A stretch of DNA of 64,000 nucleotides. It comes from Rhineura floridana. Lineage: Eukaryota; Chordata; Lepidosauria; Squamata; Rhineuridae. Of this stretch, positions 42,222-53,617 are shown piece by piece. The notes beneath the pieces are model-generated. The model was not told the DNA's origin. It did no database searches and worked only from the letters and a program-made list of their open reading frames with translations. Both the position numbers and the translations under genes were made by a program. The DNA lies in NCBI RefSeq assembly GCF_030035675.1, contig NC_084500.1:6898720-6962719 (forward strand), given 5' to 3'. The stretch's first letter is position 1; the number at the start of each line of letters is the position of its first letter.

Positions 42222-42615
42222 CTTAGCTACCAGGCTATATTAAAGGCGCTGGTTTGGGTGTATAACGTCCTATACAGCTTAGGACCAGGAAACCTGAAAG
42301 ATCATCATGCCCAGTCAATCACTGCACTCTGCAGGTGAGGGCCTTCTAGAGACACCATCTTACCAAGAGGCCCATTCCTTGCAATGCAGGAGATAGGCCT
42401 TTAGTGTGCTTGCTCCCCCCCATTAAATATTAGACAGGCACCATCTCTGTTCCCTTTTTGGCACCTACTGAAGCCCTTCCTCTTCCAGCAAGCCTTTTTT
42501 AGTAGAGATTTTCCTAGTTGGCATTGGAATTCTTAAGACGTTTTATCGTTTGTGTGCTTCCCGCCCTGGGCTCCTGTTGGGAGGAAGGGCAGGATATAAA
42601 TTTAATTAACAAGTA
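42222..42615 (+). mobile_element. L2 LINE 3' end fragment
   Basis: It parallels 33440-34005: gctggtttgggtgtataacg, gcttaggaccaggaaacctg, tgcaggtgagggccttct and cctgggctcctgttgggagg. The reading frame is broken and the copy is more diverged than the 33440 copy. Confidence 0.85.
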
Positions 42616-42689
42616 AAATGTAATAAAACATGAAGTAAGGGTTGGGTAGTACTCAGTGATTTGAAGTGAGAGTGAGAGAACGGACATTC

Positions 42690-42845
42690 TACCAAGTCTG
42701 ACCGCTGGTGCTTTTAGCTCAGTAGTGTTTACACTTGCTTAGCAGTGGTTCTTCACGGATTCAGGCAGGGTCTTTCCCAACTGTAGTCATCTGGAGATGT
42801 TGGGGATTGAACCAGCGATCCTTGTGCTCTGTCTCTGAGCTATGG
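42690..42845 (-). mobile_element. tRNA-derived SINE, partial
   Basis: Inverted SINE text: tctgaccgctggtgctttta, attcaggcagggtctttcc, gagatgttggggattgaac and tctctgagctatgg. Confidence 0.75.
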
Positions 42846-42896
42846 CTCTATTATGTTGTATTACAGAGATGAGGAGGAAGCAGATATAATGGGCTC

Positions 42897-43180
42897 TTTT
42901 GTTGTTGTTATGTGCCTTCAAGTCGATTACGACTTACGGCGACCCTATGAATCAGGGACCTCCAAGAGCATCTGTCATGGACCACCCTGTTCAGATCTTA
43001 TAAGTTCAGGTCTGTGGCCTCCTTTATGGAATCAATCCGTCTCTTGTTTGGCCTTCTTCTTTTTCTACTCCCTTCTGTTTTCCCCAGCATTATTGTCTTT
43101 TCTAGTGAATCCTGTCTTCTCATGATGTGTCCAAAGTACAATAACCTCAGTTTCATCATTTTAGCTTCTAATGGGCTCTT
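42897..43180 (-). mobile_element. BovB (RTE) LINE 3' end fragment
   Basis: It reads ttgttgttatgtgccttcaa, cgacttacggcgaccctatg and ccgtctcttgtttggccttc. The most 3' 280 bp are preserved with little divergence from the other copies. Confidence 0.88.
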
Positions 43181-43334
43181 GCACGTGGTTAAAAATTATT
43201 TCCCCAGAGTAAAGCTAAGAGAAATTAATTCTTAAGATGGATTGCATGACTCTCTGTCTCTTTCCCAATAAATTACTACAAGAATTCTGCTGGATGGCCT
43301 GTATTAAATATTTGAAAATGGGGCACTGCGGGGC

Positions 43335-43560
43335 ACCAACCTCAGCCAGCGCCCACCTGTCTACCTTTCTGCTTACAATCAGTTCAAGGAGTGGTCCTGC
43401 CTGTCAGTCTCAGCATTGCTCTTGTAGGCCTCTGCAGGGAGGAGGAGGATGGGGGCAAAACTAGAATGAGCTGTCTCTGCCTGTCATTGGCTCTGGTGCC
43501 ACCTACTGCTGGGCCTGCCTGCCTTCTGCCCTACCAGTCCCAATAGGCACCAACCACTGT
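43335..43560. repeat. Unclassified GC-rich dispersed repeat, copy 1
   Basis: It shares with 63590-63830 the blocks tctgcctgtcattggctc, gcctgccttctgccctac and agtcccaataggcac. Both copies lie a few hundred bases or less from a BovB 3' end. No terminal repeats or coding sequence are evident. Confidence 0.6.
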
Positions 43561-44238
43561 GGGTGATTTGCTTGAGCCTACTACAAATGTATAGTTTTTG
43601 TGAGACCTTCAATAGTCCTTGGAGGAACATCTTACAAAGGTGAACAGGATGTAGGGCACTGGAACGCTTGGCCTCCTTCAGCAAGATCTGCAGTATGAAA
43701 CTCCCCTGCACCTTTTATTAAATATACCTCTAAAGAAGACTGGTTGAAATACATCCAGAACTGTAAATTTGAAATTCAATTAATCCATATTTGCAGTTAC
43801 TTTCTGTTGGTGTAGCATTTTCGGTTTTACGCAATTTAAGGATGCTTTTATTTAGTAAAACTGGATATCTTCCCCTACTTTGTGGAGCCATTTATCTCTT
43901 GCAAAAAAGAGGAGAGATTTTTTTTGTAGGAGGATGCCTCATCATTCCAAACACAGTGCTTAAGGGTTTCTTTTCCCCCTCCTTAAAACACAAAACAGTA
44001 GCTGTTTGCTGCAGTGATGAGGTTGCCTCTTCAAGCCAGTGGCGTTCCTTTCTTCCTTCAGAAGACCCCACTAGGAATGACACTATTTTATGATGTAGCA
44101 TTATTTCTAGGAGCATCATTGGAAAAAAGGTTGGTTGCCCCCATTGGCTGCCCTGTAAACAAATCAGAATGAATGGTCAATCAAGACCAGATATAATCTT
44201 AAGCTTTTAGCAAGCAAACATCCTCCCTTTCTTTGGGG
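43561..44238. other. Unassigned non-coding DNA
   Basis: No gene. aaacaaatcagaatgaatgg (44157-44176) is loosely repeated near 44980-45100, pointing to an old unclassified repeat. Confidence 0.35.
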
Positions 44239-44379
44239 CAGCCTTTACCAACCTTTGCGTCTCAAGATGTTGTTGGACTACAACTCCCATCAGCCCGAGC
44301 CAGCATGGCCAATGGTCAGGAATGATTGGAATTGTAGCCCAGCAACATCTGGGGATCCAAAGGTTGGAAAAGGCTTCTG
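44239..44379. mobile_element. Family D palindromic MITE
   Basis: Left end cagcctttaccaacc, arms gttggactacaactcccat and gaattgtagcccagcaacat, right end ggttggaaaaggcttctg. No target duplication remains. Confidence 0.8.
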
Positions 44380-44439
44380 ATGGAGCATTCTGTTCCAAAT
44401 TCCAAAGGAAATGCCACCAAGCCGCCACTTGAAGTGGTG

Positions 44440-44730
44440 GCAATATTTTATGTTCTTATAGACAAATTCATGGAGGACAGGGCTATCAATGGCTACTAGC
44501 CATGATGGCTGTGCTCTGCCACCCTAGTCAGAGGCAGCATGCTTCTGAAAACCAGTTGCCGGAAGCCTCAGGAGGGGAGAGTGTTCTTGCACTTGGGTCC
44601 TGCTTGCGGGCTTCCCCCAGGCACCTGGTTGGCCACTGTGAGAACAGGATGCTGGACTAGATGGGCCACTGGCCTGATCCAGCAGGCTCTTCTTATGTCC
44701 TTATGTTCTTATGTTCTTACCTTCCCCTTG
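44440..44730 (+). mobile_element. CR1-clade LINE 3' end fragment
   Basis: Sense copy: actagccatgatggctgtgc, gtcctgcttgcgggcttcc, gaacaggatgctggactaga and the ttcttatg-rich 3' repeats (ttcttatgtccttatgttc). The repeated ttatgt octamers are the CR1-like 3' tail. Confidence 0.87.
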
Positions 44731-46007
44731 TGAAAGTCACCAATACACAGGGTACCTCAAGACTGTCTCTATTTTTCAGGAAGGATTTGAGCACATATGA
44801 GAACTTTAACTTTGCACCACTGAAATGAGTGAAAGCATTCTGTCATTGTAGCTCAATAAATCTATTTAAATAAATAACCACAAACTTCTGCAGTTAGGAA
44901 AGAGATGGCCAAATTCATTGAAAAGTGGAGGATAAATGAATGATTAATGTGCAGATATGTAAACACCCCATAATCAAATCAGGATGAATGCTCATTGTCC
45001 TAGCACCAGACTGTGAAGAAATCAGAATGTGTGCTTAGTGAGACTGGGCATAGTCTAAGCACCGTGCAAGCTTTGTGCAAACAAATCAGGATGCCTGGAA
45101 GTGCCCCCCCCCAGTTTTGTATGGGCAAATACTTCTGTGACAGTGCAGGCGGACTGAATACACACGTACATAAACATTACACTCTGTGCTGGAATTCTAA
45201 AGCATTTTGGTTACAGGAAGTCCCTCCCAAATAAGGATAGCTGCTGGAGATCACAGAGAGCAATGAGACACAGCATTGATTTGTCTCTCTTTCTAGGTCA
45301 TGCCTGAGCATCTTTGACAAGGGCAAGCCATGAGGTCTCAGCTGTGTATTTCATGGAGCTCTCTTCCTTGTCATTCATGATAGTTTTTCTGAGCCATCCA
45401 TTCGTCTGGGAGAGCTCAGGCAGAGGTTCCCACAGGGAAAAGGTCAGCCCACTAACAAGCTCAGAGACAGGCATGTGGCAAAAGAACTTCTGGACAATTA
45501 AATGGTTCACAATGTTCTAAAATCTCTAGGCCTCCACTTAACCTGTTCAGCAGCTTCTCTCCCAGAAAAGCATTAACTGTTGAAACCTTTTGTAGCAGGC
45601 TTGTCGCACGGAAGTGGGGCACCTAGTTGTGTGGAAATCCCTTTTAAGGTTATTTGAAGGCCAAAGCTGATGTTCTGTGATTGCAATTAACATGCATATT
45701 CTTGTTGTGTAAATAGCAACTATAGGAAGCCTGAACAGCATCAGGACCTACAGAGGGTAGGGAGGCAGAATTTAACACTTTCCCTCACAGTTGTGGCTTG
45801 GACAAAATTACACACACACACGCACACACACAGAGCCCTCCCTCCCTCCCTCCCATATATTTGCATTGGCAGGGGAGCTCTTTCTATTGAATAGGCTTCC
45901 CTCCAATTCCAAAACAGTGATTTTCATTGTGATCATGAGAAGAAGTGAGAGGGTTAACCCCACCTGTCCACCCCCTGTGGTCCCAACTTGGAGTAAGAGA
46001 TCTCCAC
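44731..46007. other. Unassigned non-coding DNA
   Basis: No gene. A (CA)n lies at 45808-45832 and a (CCCT)n-like run at 45837-45855. Old repeat text is shared with 44157. Nothing else is recognised. Confidence 0.4.
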
Positions 46008-47234
46008 TAGGGATGGATAGATCTATCAATTTCAGTTTGTCTCAGTTTCTCATGTTTCCAATCTTAAATTAAAGTTCTCCGCATTGCCATAGCAATTTGT
46101 GTGTGTGTATAAAAAACTCCTCATGAAAATTCAGCATTTTAATGCATTTTTCTTCTAATAAACACTAAATACACATTTCTGCAGCCTTAAGCACAGCTCC
46201 ACATTTCCAGTTTTGCAGTTTTGTAACAGATGTGATCATCAGCATTTTAGTGCAAATTTCTTCTAATATATACATTTTTTTGCAATGCAATTTCTCCTAA
46301 AATAAGGCATTTTAGATGTTGCTAGGGGCTTTATCCCTGCTCGCTTCGCCGCCAGTCTTGCTTTCCTGCCTGCACATGAGGAACTCAGACACAGTTGTAG
46401 TTTTTTTCTTTTATGGAAGTAACAGAAAATTTCAGTTCAGTGCGCTTCGTGAATCTACCTACGGCTTACTCAGAACTCAGCATCCCTCTCTAACTAGACA
46501 CAACTTGGCGGCATTAAGACGTTGACTTAGCAACTAACCCTCCCCCATTGCCCAGCTTAAGTAGGGCTGGGCGGGCCCCCCTAAGTTGGACATGTACACA
46601 TAAGTGCGGACTCCGCCTGAACTGGGCTTGTTGAATCTCCCGCTGCATTTGCCTCCTGGACCAGGGTGAAGACGGGGATTCTGTTTTGGTCCCATCCTCT
46701 CCTTCTACGGGGGGTTGTCTGGCAGCAGCATTGGGGAAGGTGGCACATCTGGCAGAGGCGTGAGCGGCTGGTCTGGGGTGTCTCCTGGGGGGTGCCTGGG
46801 ATGGCTGGAGGTGGCCCATCAATGTCCAGAGTTGGGGCTGCTTTGACATCCCTCCTCCCCTTCCACCTCCCACAGGTCACCAAATGTGCCAACCGTTCTG
46901 CTCTGAGGCCTTGCCACTCCCTCTCACCACTGCCAAAGTTAGCCTCACCTTGACACCCTTGCCTGTACGCACCCCACTACCCGTGAACTCTGCAGCACAG
47001 TTGTGCCCCTGTGCAGAAGTGTTCATGGGTAGTATGACGCTTACAAAAATATAATATGGTAAGATTTTCACTAATATATGCATTTCTATGCATATGTTCC
47101 CTCTATATATTTTTCATGCATTGGATGGCTGGAGAACTGCGTCGCAAAAATTAAGTTTGGAAAAGTTGGAAAAGTGTGAATTAGGTCAAGTTTTCATTAA
47201 AATGCAAACAATATCAAATTTCTCCCCCATCCCT
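46008..47234 (+). mobile_element. Family B hAT MITE with a large insertion
   Basis: It begins tagggatggatagatctatc and ends tcccccatcccta. The middle is interrupted between about 46305 and 47045. The MITE continues on both sides (cagtttctcatgtttccaat and ttcactaatatatgcatttc). Confidence 0.75.
46305..47045. other. GC-rich insertion of unknown class
   Basis: About 740 bp of GC-rich DNA interrupt a family B MITE. Opposite-strand frames of about 95-119 codons overlap across 46514-46953; they are Pro/Arg-rich and domain-free. No terminal inverted repeat or target duplication could be fixed by eye. It may be a retroelement fragment or a captured sequence. Confidence 0.4.
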
Positions 47235-47473
47235 AAGCACAGCCACCTGGGAAGGTTGCAGAGTGAAGATCACTAGGGAGATGATTCATAGAATGAAGGA
47301 CACTTGCAAGAATGCTTTGGCCACTACAAAAGTCAGGTAAGCATGGTAGAAACTGCACCCCACTTGTGAGAATTTCACTGAACCTCTCTCTCCCCTTTGA
47401 TACTGTTCAAATCCAATTTCTTTTCTCATCCGTCAATGGAGAATGACCAGAATAAAGAGGAGAGAAACGTTCA
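47235..47473. other. Short unassigned interval
   Basis: Between a family B and a family E MITE; nothing recognised. Confidence 0.4.
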
Positions 47474-47764
47474 CCACATTCATGCCATACATTTATTTCA
47501 CTCTTATTCCACTTTAAACAGTCATGGCTCCCCCCAAAGAATCCTGGGAAATGTAGTTTGTTAAGAGTGGCGAGAGCTGTTAGGAGGCCCCTATTCTCCT
47601 CACAGAGCTAGAATTCCCAGAATTCCTGGGAAGAGGGACTGACTGTGAGGAGAGTAGGAGTCTCCTGACAATTCTCAGCACCCTTCACAAACTACACTTC
47701 CCAGGATTCTTAGCGAAAGCCAGGACTGTTTGAACTGGAAGAAATGTATGATGTGAATGTGGCC
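47474..47764. mobile_element. Family E foldback MITE, complete
   Basis: The ends ccacattcatgccatac and gtatgatgtgaatgtgg are inverted. The arms carry atcctgggaaatgtagtttg and aactacacttcccaggat. It is about 290 bp and can fold end to end. Confidence 0.85.
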
Positions 47765-47794
47765 TAAGTGTTGAATGGATAAAAGGTTGTATCC

Positions 47795-47945
47795 GGTGCT
47801 AGTCCCTGGCATCTTGAGGGGATGTCCCCTGCCTGAAACCTTGAAGAGCCACTGCCAGTCAGTGTAAACAGTATTGAGCCTAGATGCAGCAGTAATCTCA
47901 CTCAGTATAATGCAGTTTCCTATGTTCCATTGAAGTTAATAGGCA
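47795..47945 (+). mobile_element. tRNA-derived SINE, 3' part
   Basis: The sense tail gcctgaaaccttgaagagcc, actgccagtcagtgtaaac and cagtttcctatgttcc matches the SINE at 55680 and 55905. The promoter end is missing. Confidence 0.78.
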
Positions 47946-47957
47946 CGACCAACTGAG

Positions 47958-48205
47958 GTTCATTTATTTATTTATTTATTTATTGCATTTGTATACCGCC
48001 CCATAGCCGACGCTCTCTGGGCGGTTTACAACAATTAAAAACATTAAAAACAAATATACAAATTTAAAAACACATATTGTTTTTTAAAAAAGCAATTTAA
48101 AAACACATGCTAAAATGCCTGGGAGAAGAGGAAAGTCTCGACCTGGCGCCAAAAAGATAAGAGTGTTGGCGCCAGGCGCACCTCGTCACGAAGGTCATTC
48201 CATCA
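47958..48205. mobile_element. (TTTA)n-headed repeat with L2-like tail
   Basis: (TTTA)n, then tgtataccgccccatagccg, ctctctgggcggtttacaac, an A-rich middle, and ctcgacctggcgccaaaaag / ttggcgccaggcgcacctc. It is the best copy of the repeat also seen at 29648 and 40083. Confidence 0.75.
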
Positions 48206-48979
48206 TTTCATTGCTTTCAGTGTGTCTACTCTGAATAAAATTTAGTTGGATCCATACCTTAGTGTCCCCACCCTTGGTCTCTGGTTGGTTTTACACATAA
48301 GTAGAATGCCTGACAAGATCGGAAACCAATTTTAGGATCGCTAATATTCACACTGGTAAGCAGGGACTTTCTATGGATGGATTTAAACTTCAAAGTGTGC
48401 CAGGCAAAAACTGTCTAGAAAGTAGGGAACAAATTAAGAGTGTGTGGGGTGGAGGGGAGAGAGAAGATGTTACGGAAAAGTTGCTATCTACCAATTGATT
48501 CCAAGCCCTGGATAGCTCTAAACAGGATTTGGTAAGCAGCTGTAGCCCCAAGGCTATGCATGGGCACCCCCTCCCCATGCATCATGCAATTTATTTTATT
48601 TTATTTTATTATTTGATTTATACCCCACCCTTCCTCCCAGCAGGAACTGTGCATTCCATGTGAGGTTTCAAGAGCTGGTGGGATGCTCCCAAGCTTTCAT
48701 GCAACTCCCCCCCATCTCTGCTCCAGAGTGTCTGCTTGACTCGGACAAGTTGATGGGCTGGTTCTGTATTTAATGAACCCCCCTCCCCCCCCGCAGTTCT
48801 CTGGAAGAAAAGCATTCGGTTTGGATCACTCGATCAATCTGAAAGGACAACTGCAAGCTCTAAGGGATACCATATGGGCTAACTATTTTTGGAGCTCTTT
48901 ATGCATATATTGTGTCCCTTATTAGCATTCGTTAAGTCAATAGCTGGGAGGGGGGGTGTTGGCAAATATGCTTTTCCCT
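48206..48979. other. Unassigned DNA with a short repeat fragment
   Basis: (TTTTA)n at 48590-48612 is followed by gatttataccccacccttcc, a fragment of the L2-like repeat. C-runs lie near 48780-48797. No gene. Confidence 0.45.
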
Positions 48980-49290
48980 ACCAGGGTTAACCCAATACCC
49001 CTGGCACAGAGCCAAGGCAGCTCTTGTGGATTAATTGTTTTATAACTGCTTTAATTAAAACTGTTCAGTGTATGATTAACCTAAAAGTTTTTCATTTTCC
49101 ACCAAATTGTTGAACAAATGAGACATTAATATTTTACATTAACGGTGGTGGCTGCTCCTTCAGTGTTCTGAACAGCTTGGGCTGTGTTTACTGTAAGCAG
49201 ACACTAATGGATTGGTAAATTGCTCTTTCAGGGACTGTCTCGCATGTCCCTGTTCGCAAGCAAAATGTAGCAAACCTTTTTTTTTTTCCA
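48980..49290. other. Possible conserved non-coding element
   Basis: This unique stretch shows no repeat text. It holds AT-rich homeodomain-like sites (gattaattgttttataac, gctttaattaaaactg) next to moderately GC sequence. That is the style of vertebrate enhancers, but function is only a guess. Confidence 0.25.
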
Positions 49291-49384
49291 GGGGATTTTG
49301 AGGCTATCGTACTGGTCTTTCATTGGATCCAGCTGGCCCTGTTTAACAGGGGCAGTCCTGAGGGTGGCAGAGAAATGTGATTTT

Positions 49385-49765
49385 GTTTGCCTTTTCATGA
49401 GAAATTGTAGAATTCACACTTTTCCAACCCATGCACCCACAGAAATTCGGCTATCCTTCAAAATTTGCATGTCTCTGAATTTTTCAGTGTAGTTCTGCAA
49501 ATGACCAGTATGTATATACAATTGCACATAATAGGGAAGTGTGTGCATAGAAAGGCATATATCAATGAAAATGACATCTGAACCAGCATTATATTATGGG
49601 AAATGGCTTGCAAAACTGTGTGTATAAGTCAAAACTGCCTATAATAATATGTTAGGAGAAATTCACCCTAAAATGCTAATGGGTTTTCATGAAGATTTTT
49701 TTTTTAAAATGCAAATTGCTGCCTAAATGTAGAGAACTGAATTTGAAATTGAGATTGGAAAAATG
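49385..49765 (-). mobile_element. Family B-related MITE, inverted
   Basis: Inverted family B text: aattcggctatccttcaaaa, gttctgcaaatgaccagta, aaatggcttgcaaaactg and attgagattggaaaaatgag. It is related to the fragment at 10117. Confidence 0.65.
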
Positions 49766-49767
49766 AG

Positions 49768-49919
49768 AGATGGCTAACACTTCTCAGTGGCTAACACACT
49801 CACCTTTCATGCTGATAGCCTCATAGGATGCTGGAGACAGAGGGACCTTTCTGGGACCCTGCTCCCAAGAAAGTAAGGGGTCTAAGACACCCCCCCAAGA
49901 CCCTGGATATGAATACACC
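49768..49919. mobile_element. Family A MITE fragment
   Basis: It retains cagtggctaacacactcacc, ctcataggatgctggagac, ggaccctgctcccaagaaag and the end gaatacacccctt. Only one half is present. Confidence 0.8.
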
Positions 49920-50015
49920 CCTTGTGTAGTGGGTACCTGTTTCCATCAATGTAAAGCTAGAGAGTTTAGTCTGAAGTCTCTAACTCACATCCACAACAGA
50001 CAAACAGCAGCCCCC

Positions 50016-50250
50016 CTATTGAAATGAAATGAACTGCCTTTAAGTCGATCCTGACTTATGGTGACCCTATGAATAGGGTTTTCATGGTAAGCGGTATTCA
50101 GAGGGGGTTTCCCATTGCCTTCCTCTGAGGCTGAGAGGCAGTGACTGGCCCAAGGCCACCCAGTGAGCTTCACGGTTGTGTGGGGATTCAAACCCTGGTC
50201 TCCTAGGTCATAGTCCAACATCTTAACCACTACACCACACTGGCCCCCCC
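50016..50250 (-). mobile_element. tRNA-derived SINE with BovB-like tail, complete
   Basis: From atgaactgcctttaagtcg through gacttatggtgaccctatga, caaggccacccagtgagc and gggattcaaaccctggtct to ccactacaccacactgg. On the minus strand this is a tRNA-like A-box/B-box head followed by the BovB-type tail. It is the most typical copy of this SINE in the window. Confidence 0.9.
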
Positions 50251-50334
50251 TATTAAGAAGAGTAAACAATCTTAGCCTAGTTTCAAATACTGTTGAGTGC
50301 TAAATACCATTGATTTGCTAACTCTTAAATGACT

Positions 50335-50935
50335 CAATATTTATTTATTATTTATTTAAAATATTTCTGTCCCACCCTTCTACCCTATAATAGAGCACTC
50401 AGGGCGGCTTACAATAAAATCGAACACATACATAATAAAATTGTACACAATAAAGATCACAAAAACATTAATATAAATTAAAATACATAAAATACAATTA
50501 AATACATAAAATACAATTAAAATACATAAAATACTACACACACACACACATACACACACATGTATATATATAGGGGAGTGGTAGTGAAGGGACTAAAGAG
50601 GTAAAATTAAAATAGAAGGCTAAAATCAGTTCAGGGTCTACCTTCAGTTCCTCCCAAAGGCTCTCTGGAACAAGATGGTTTTCAGAAGTCTCCGGAAAAT
50701 CATCAGGGAGGGAGCAGAGCAGGCTTCAGTATCATAGAACTCCAATACAGATGTCAAATATCTGGCAAATATTCCAAAGCTCTCTGGTAAATATTGACCA
50801 TCAAAACGGACAGAGGAGAATTTAAGGGCAAATGCTGGAGAGCAAATCCATCTCAATGGTAGCACTGTATTCCTTGTGAAATTCTGAGGATGGGGGTGGA
50901 GGGGAAGTGAGATGAGCATTTCTTGAAACAACGAG
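50335..50935 (-). mobile_element. L2-related repeat with (TA/CA)n inside
   Basis: It opens tatttatttatttaaaata, tttctgtcccacccttcta and cagggcggcttacaataaaa. It passes a CA/TA microsatellite (50527-50570) and ends cttcagttcctcccaaagg, gaacaagatggttttcagaa. The last part is an inverted L2 tail (on the minus strand FRRLLKTILFQRAFG is readable). Confidence 0.75.
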
Positions 50936-51481
50936 GTTATGCTGAGGTTTAAAAGAAAATGCTTTACTTTAGGTTAATATTCTCATGTCAGCAAACAGTG
51001 TGAACAACACTAGCTTAACAAACTTCCTTCCAGAGACAGGGATGAAGTGGGTGAAATGAAAATGAACAAATACCTAATCATGTTGGTGAAAACTGACTAG
51101 AAAACACTGAGCAAGGAGGAAACAGCTGGCTGAAAATGACAGGGTGGCAACGGCAAAGATGAGAGGTTGCCTGTGTCAAGCGATACGAGAGTGAATATAT
51201 AATTCATATTTTCATTCTTTTAATATTTCCATGAGATCAAAGGCAACAATGACTAGGCAGCAAAAATTTACAAAGTCCATTTTAAACTAAGTGAAATGAT
51301 GCATTGAGTGCTAGTGCAGAGGCTCCTGGGATCACATTAAATCTATTTTGGTTCCAGGATCCATGACAGAGTCAGTGCTGACTGGTCACTTGCCCTATCT
51401 GAGTGAGCAATTAGAGGAGGAAGGCAAATTCATAGTTAACTTCACAGGCCTTGTCTTCACTCCTGGGAGGGGTGTGGTTCG
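50936..51481. other. Unassigned non-coding DNA
   Basis: No gene or repeat family recognised. Confidence 0.4.
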
Positions 51482-51489
51482 GTCCAGAG

Positions 51490-51982
51490 CAGGGGTGTAG
51501 TTATCCAGGGTCATGGAGGGTTATAGAACCCTTACTTTTTTGGGAGCAGGATCCCAGCAGGGTCCCTATGTACAAGCCAATCAGTATGAAAGGGGAGTAT
51601 GTTAGCCACTGAGAAGAGTCTTCTCACTTGGCTAACAATATACTCCTTTGTCCTTTTGTGCTGACTCTTCGTGCTGATTGGCTGCTAGGGTAAGTGAGAA
51701 GTGAGCTTCATGGTGAAACACCATGGTCTCCCAAATCCTAGTCCCACACTTAGCTTCATGTCAGAATTCTCAACAATCAAAATATTTCTGGCAACATTTA
51801 GCCCCCAGAGAGAGAGAGAGAGAGAGAGTGAGCAGAAGGATCCCTGTGTACACAGTTTTATTCTGGCTCTATAATTCTGTAATTGCAGAAGAGATGGTGA
51901 ATCTGGAGGCATGTCTGTGAGGGGGCATGGCATGACTATCACAGAGGGGTCCTGAACTTCTGAATTTGCAACTACACTACTA
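51490..51982. mobile_element. Family A hAT MITE with altered middle
   Basis: Left end caggggtgtagttatccagg and right end ttgcaactacactactag. Flanking 8-mers gtccagag and gttgagag match 6 of 8. About 220 bp in the middle (around 51690-51900) differ from the family and include a (GA)n, so it was replaced or inserted into. Confidence 0.82.
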
Positions 51983-52141
51983 GTTGAGAGAGAGGGGGCA
52001 AATGGAGAGGAAGTGGGATGGGGGGGCTGTGTAGAGCCTTAATGAGGAGTAAATGCACCTAGATTTTGCCTTAGGGCCTGAGACCTGCTTACAGAGCCGT
52101 TACTGGCTTTGAAGGAAAACTCCAGTGCTCAATGATTTTGC

Positions 52142-52186
<45 letters not shown>

Positions 52187-52484
52187 CAGCAGAGAGAAAA
52201 ATAAATGATTTGGAATACAATGGGGTAAAATAAAATAGGAAGGAAGCTCTGTTAGAAATGTTGAACATCAACATCTTAATGCTGGCTTCAGAGTGCTCCG
52301 GTGGGGACCTGCTCTCTCCTTTGCCTCTAGGCAGTCAGCTTGGTGGACTTTGGTGGATCTAGCTCTTGGTGACTTATGCATTACTCATAAGGCTGTGCGG
52401 CTGCCTTTCAAATATTTGTTTTTTCTTGTTGGCTTGTCATCCCCTCGGGCAGATGCTTGTAAGGCTCATGTCCCATGAGTTCAA
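51983..52484. other. Unassigned DNA with (GA)n microsatellite
   Basis: A (GA)n of about 40 bp lies at 52145-52184. The rest has no recognised gene or repeat. Confidence 0.6.
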
Positions 52485-52748
52485 GGCCGCATCTGCACCA
52501 TACATTTAATTAAAGCGGTATCATACCGCTTTAAGCAGTCATGGCTGCTGCCAATGAATCCTGGGAACTGTCGTTTGCTAAGGGTGCTGAGAGTTGGTAA
52601 GAAACCCCCTTATTTCCCTCGCGGAGCTACAGTTCCCAGAGTTCCCCGGGAAGAGGGATTGACTGTTAAACCATTCAGGGAATAGTTCATTCTCCATGTC
52701 TGTTCAAGTGGTAAAAGAGTGCTTGAAATGTGTGGTGTGGATGCAGCC
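52485..52748. mobile_element. Family E foldback MITE, complete
   Basis: It starts ggccgcatctgcaccatac and ends gtgtggtgtggatgcagcc. Arms: atcctgggaactgtcgttt and the inner agctacagttcccagagtt. About 264 bp. Confidence 0.82.
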
Positions 52749-53157
52749 TTAGCCTATCTTGCTTCTTTGACATCTCTTGTATTATTGGTGATACTCAATA
52801 CAGTAGCGAATGGAGGAAGACTTGATAGCTTTGCTTTGCACTGTTCTCGTTGCGCAAAACAACTTTTTTTAAAAAACAACAACATGTATATACTGAAAGT
52901 GCTTTTTTTTTTTTACAGCCTAATCCTGCGTTGTGTGTCATCCGCCCTCACTGCTTAAAAATGTAGCTGGGAATGTAACTGAACAGAGTTAGAAAATTAA
53001 CAACAGGTGGTCTAGAGAGGTTTAAAATGATTGGCAGCAATTTACAAGTAATGTCTGGAATGAGAGGCCCAAGGAAACCCTGTACTTGTGTTGGTTTCTC
53101 CTTCTGAATGGAGGCAGCGATGCTTTCAATAGTGAATCAAAATCGAAACCACCCCAA
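52749..53157. other. Unassigned non-coding DNA
   Basis: A T-run at 52900-52915 and poly-A/CAA stretch near 52870. No gene. Confidence 0.4.
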
Positions 53158-53165
53158 GTTGTATT

Positions 53166-53617
53166 TAGGGATGGAAAGACCTGTCAGTTTCAGTTCTCTC
53201 AGTATTTCACTTGTCTAATGTTAAATTCAGTCCTCTACATTTCTGAAGCAATCTGTGATTTTTTTTGGGGGGGGGGAATCCTCATGAAACTTCTCCAACA
53301 TTTTGGTGCAAATTTCTCCAAATAAACACATTTTGGTAGGCAGTTTGGACAAAGGGACCAATTTTTGCAAGCCATTTCTCATCATTTCATGCTTCGCTGC
53401 ATGTTATTGTCACTCATGTATTCATTTTTATGCACACTTTCCCCTAACATATGCATTTTTATAAATGTTGTTTAGTTGGCGAACTGCATCCCAAAATTCT
53501 AATAAATGCGAATTTCAAAGGATGGTTGTGTTTCAGTTCTCATATTGTTTTGGAAATTGTAAATTTGATAAATTCTGCTTGAAATGTGAACTGAATGGAA
53601 ATTCTCAGCCATCCCTA
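53166..53617 (+). mobile_element. Family B Ac-like hAT MITE with perfect target duplication
   Basis: A complete 452-bp copy with ends tagggatggaaagacctgtc and gccatcccta. It is flanked by the identical 8-mer gttgtatt (53158-53165 and 53618-53625). The terminal tagggatg resembles that of the maize Ac element (TAGGGATGAAA), and the 8-bp duplication fits hAT. It encodes nothing, so an autonomous partner must exist or have existed elsewhere. Confidence 0.93.

Noticed and set aside
46514-46953. Overlapping Pro/Arg-rich frames on both strands
   Set aside because: No domain, and both strands are open because of base composition.
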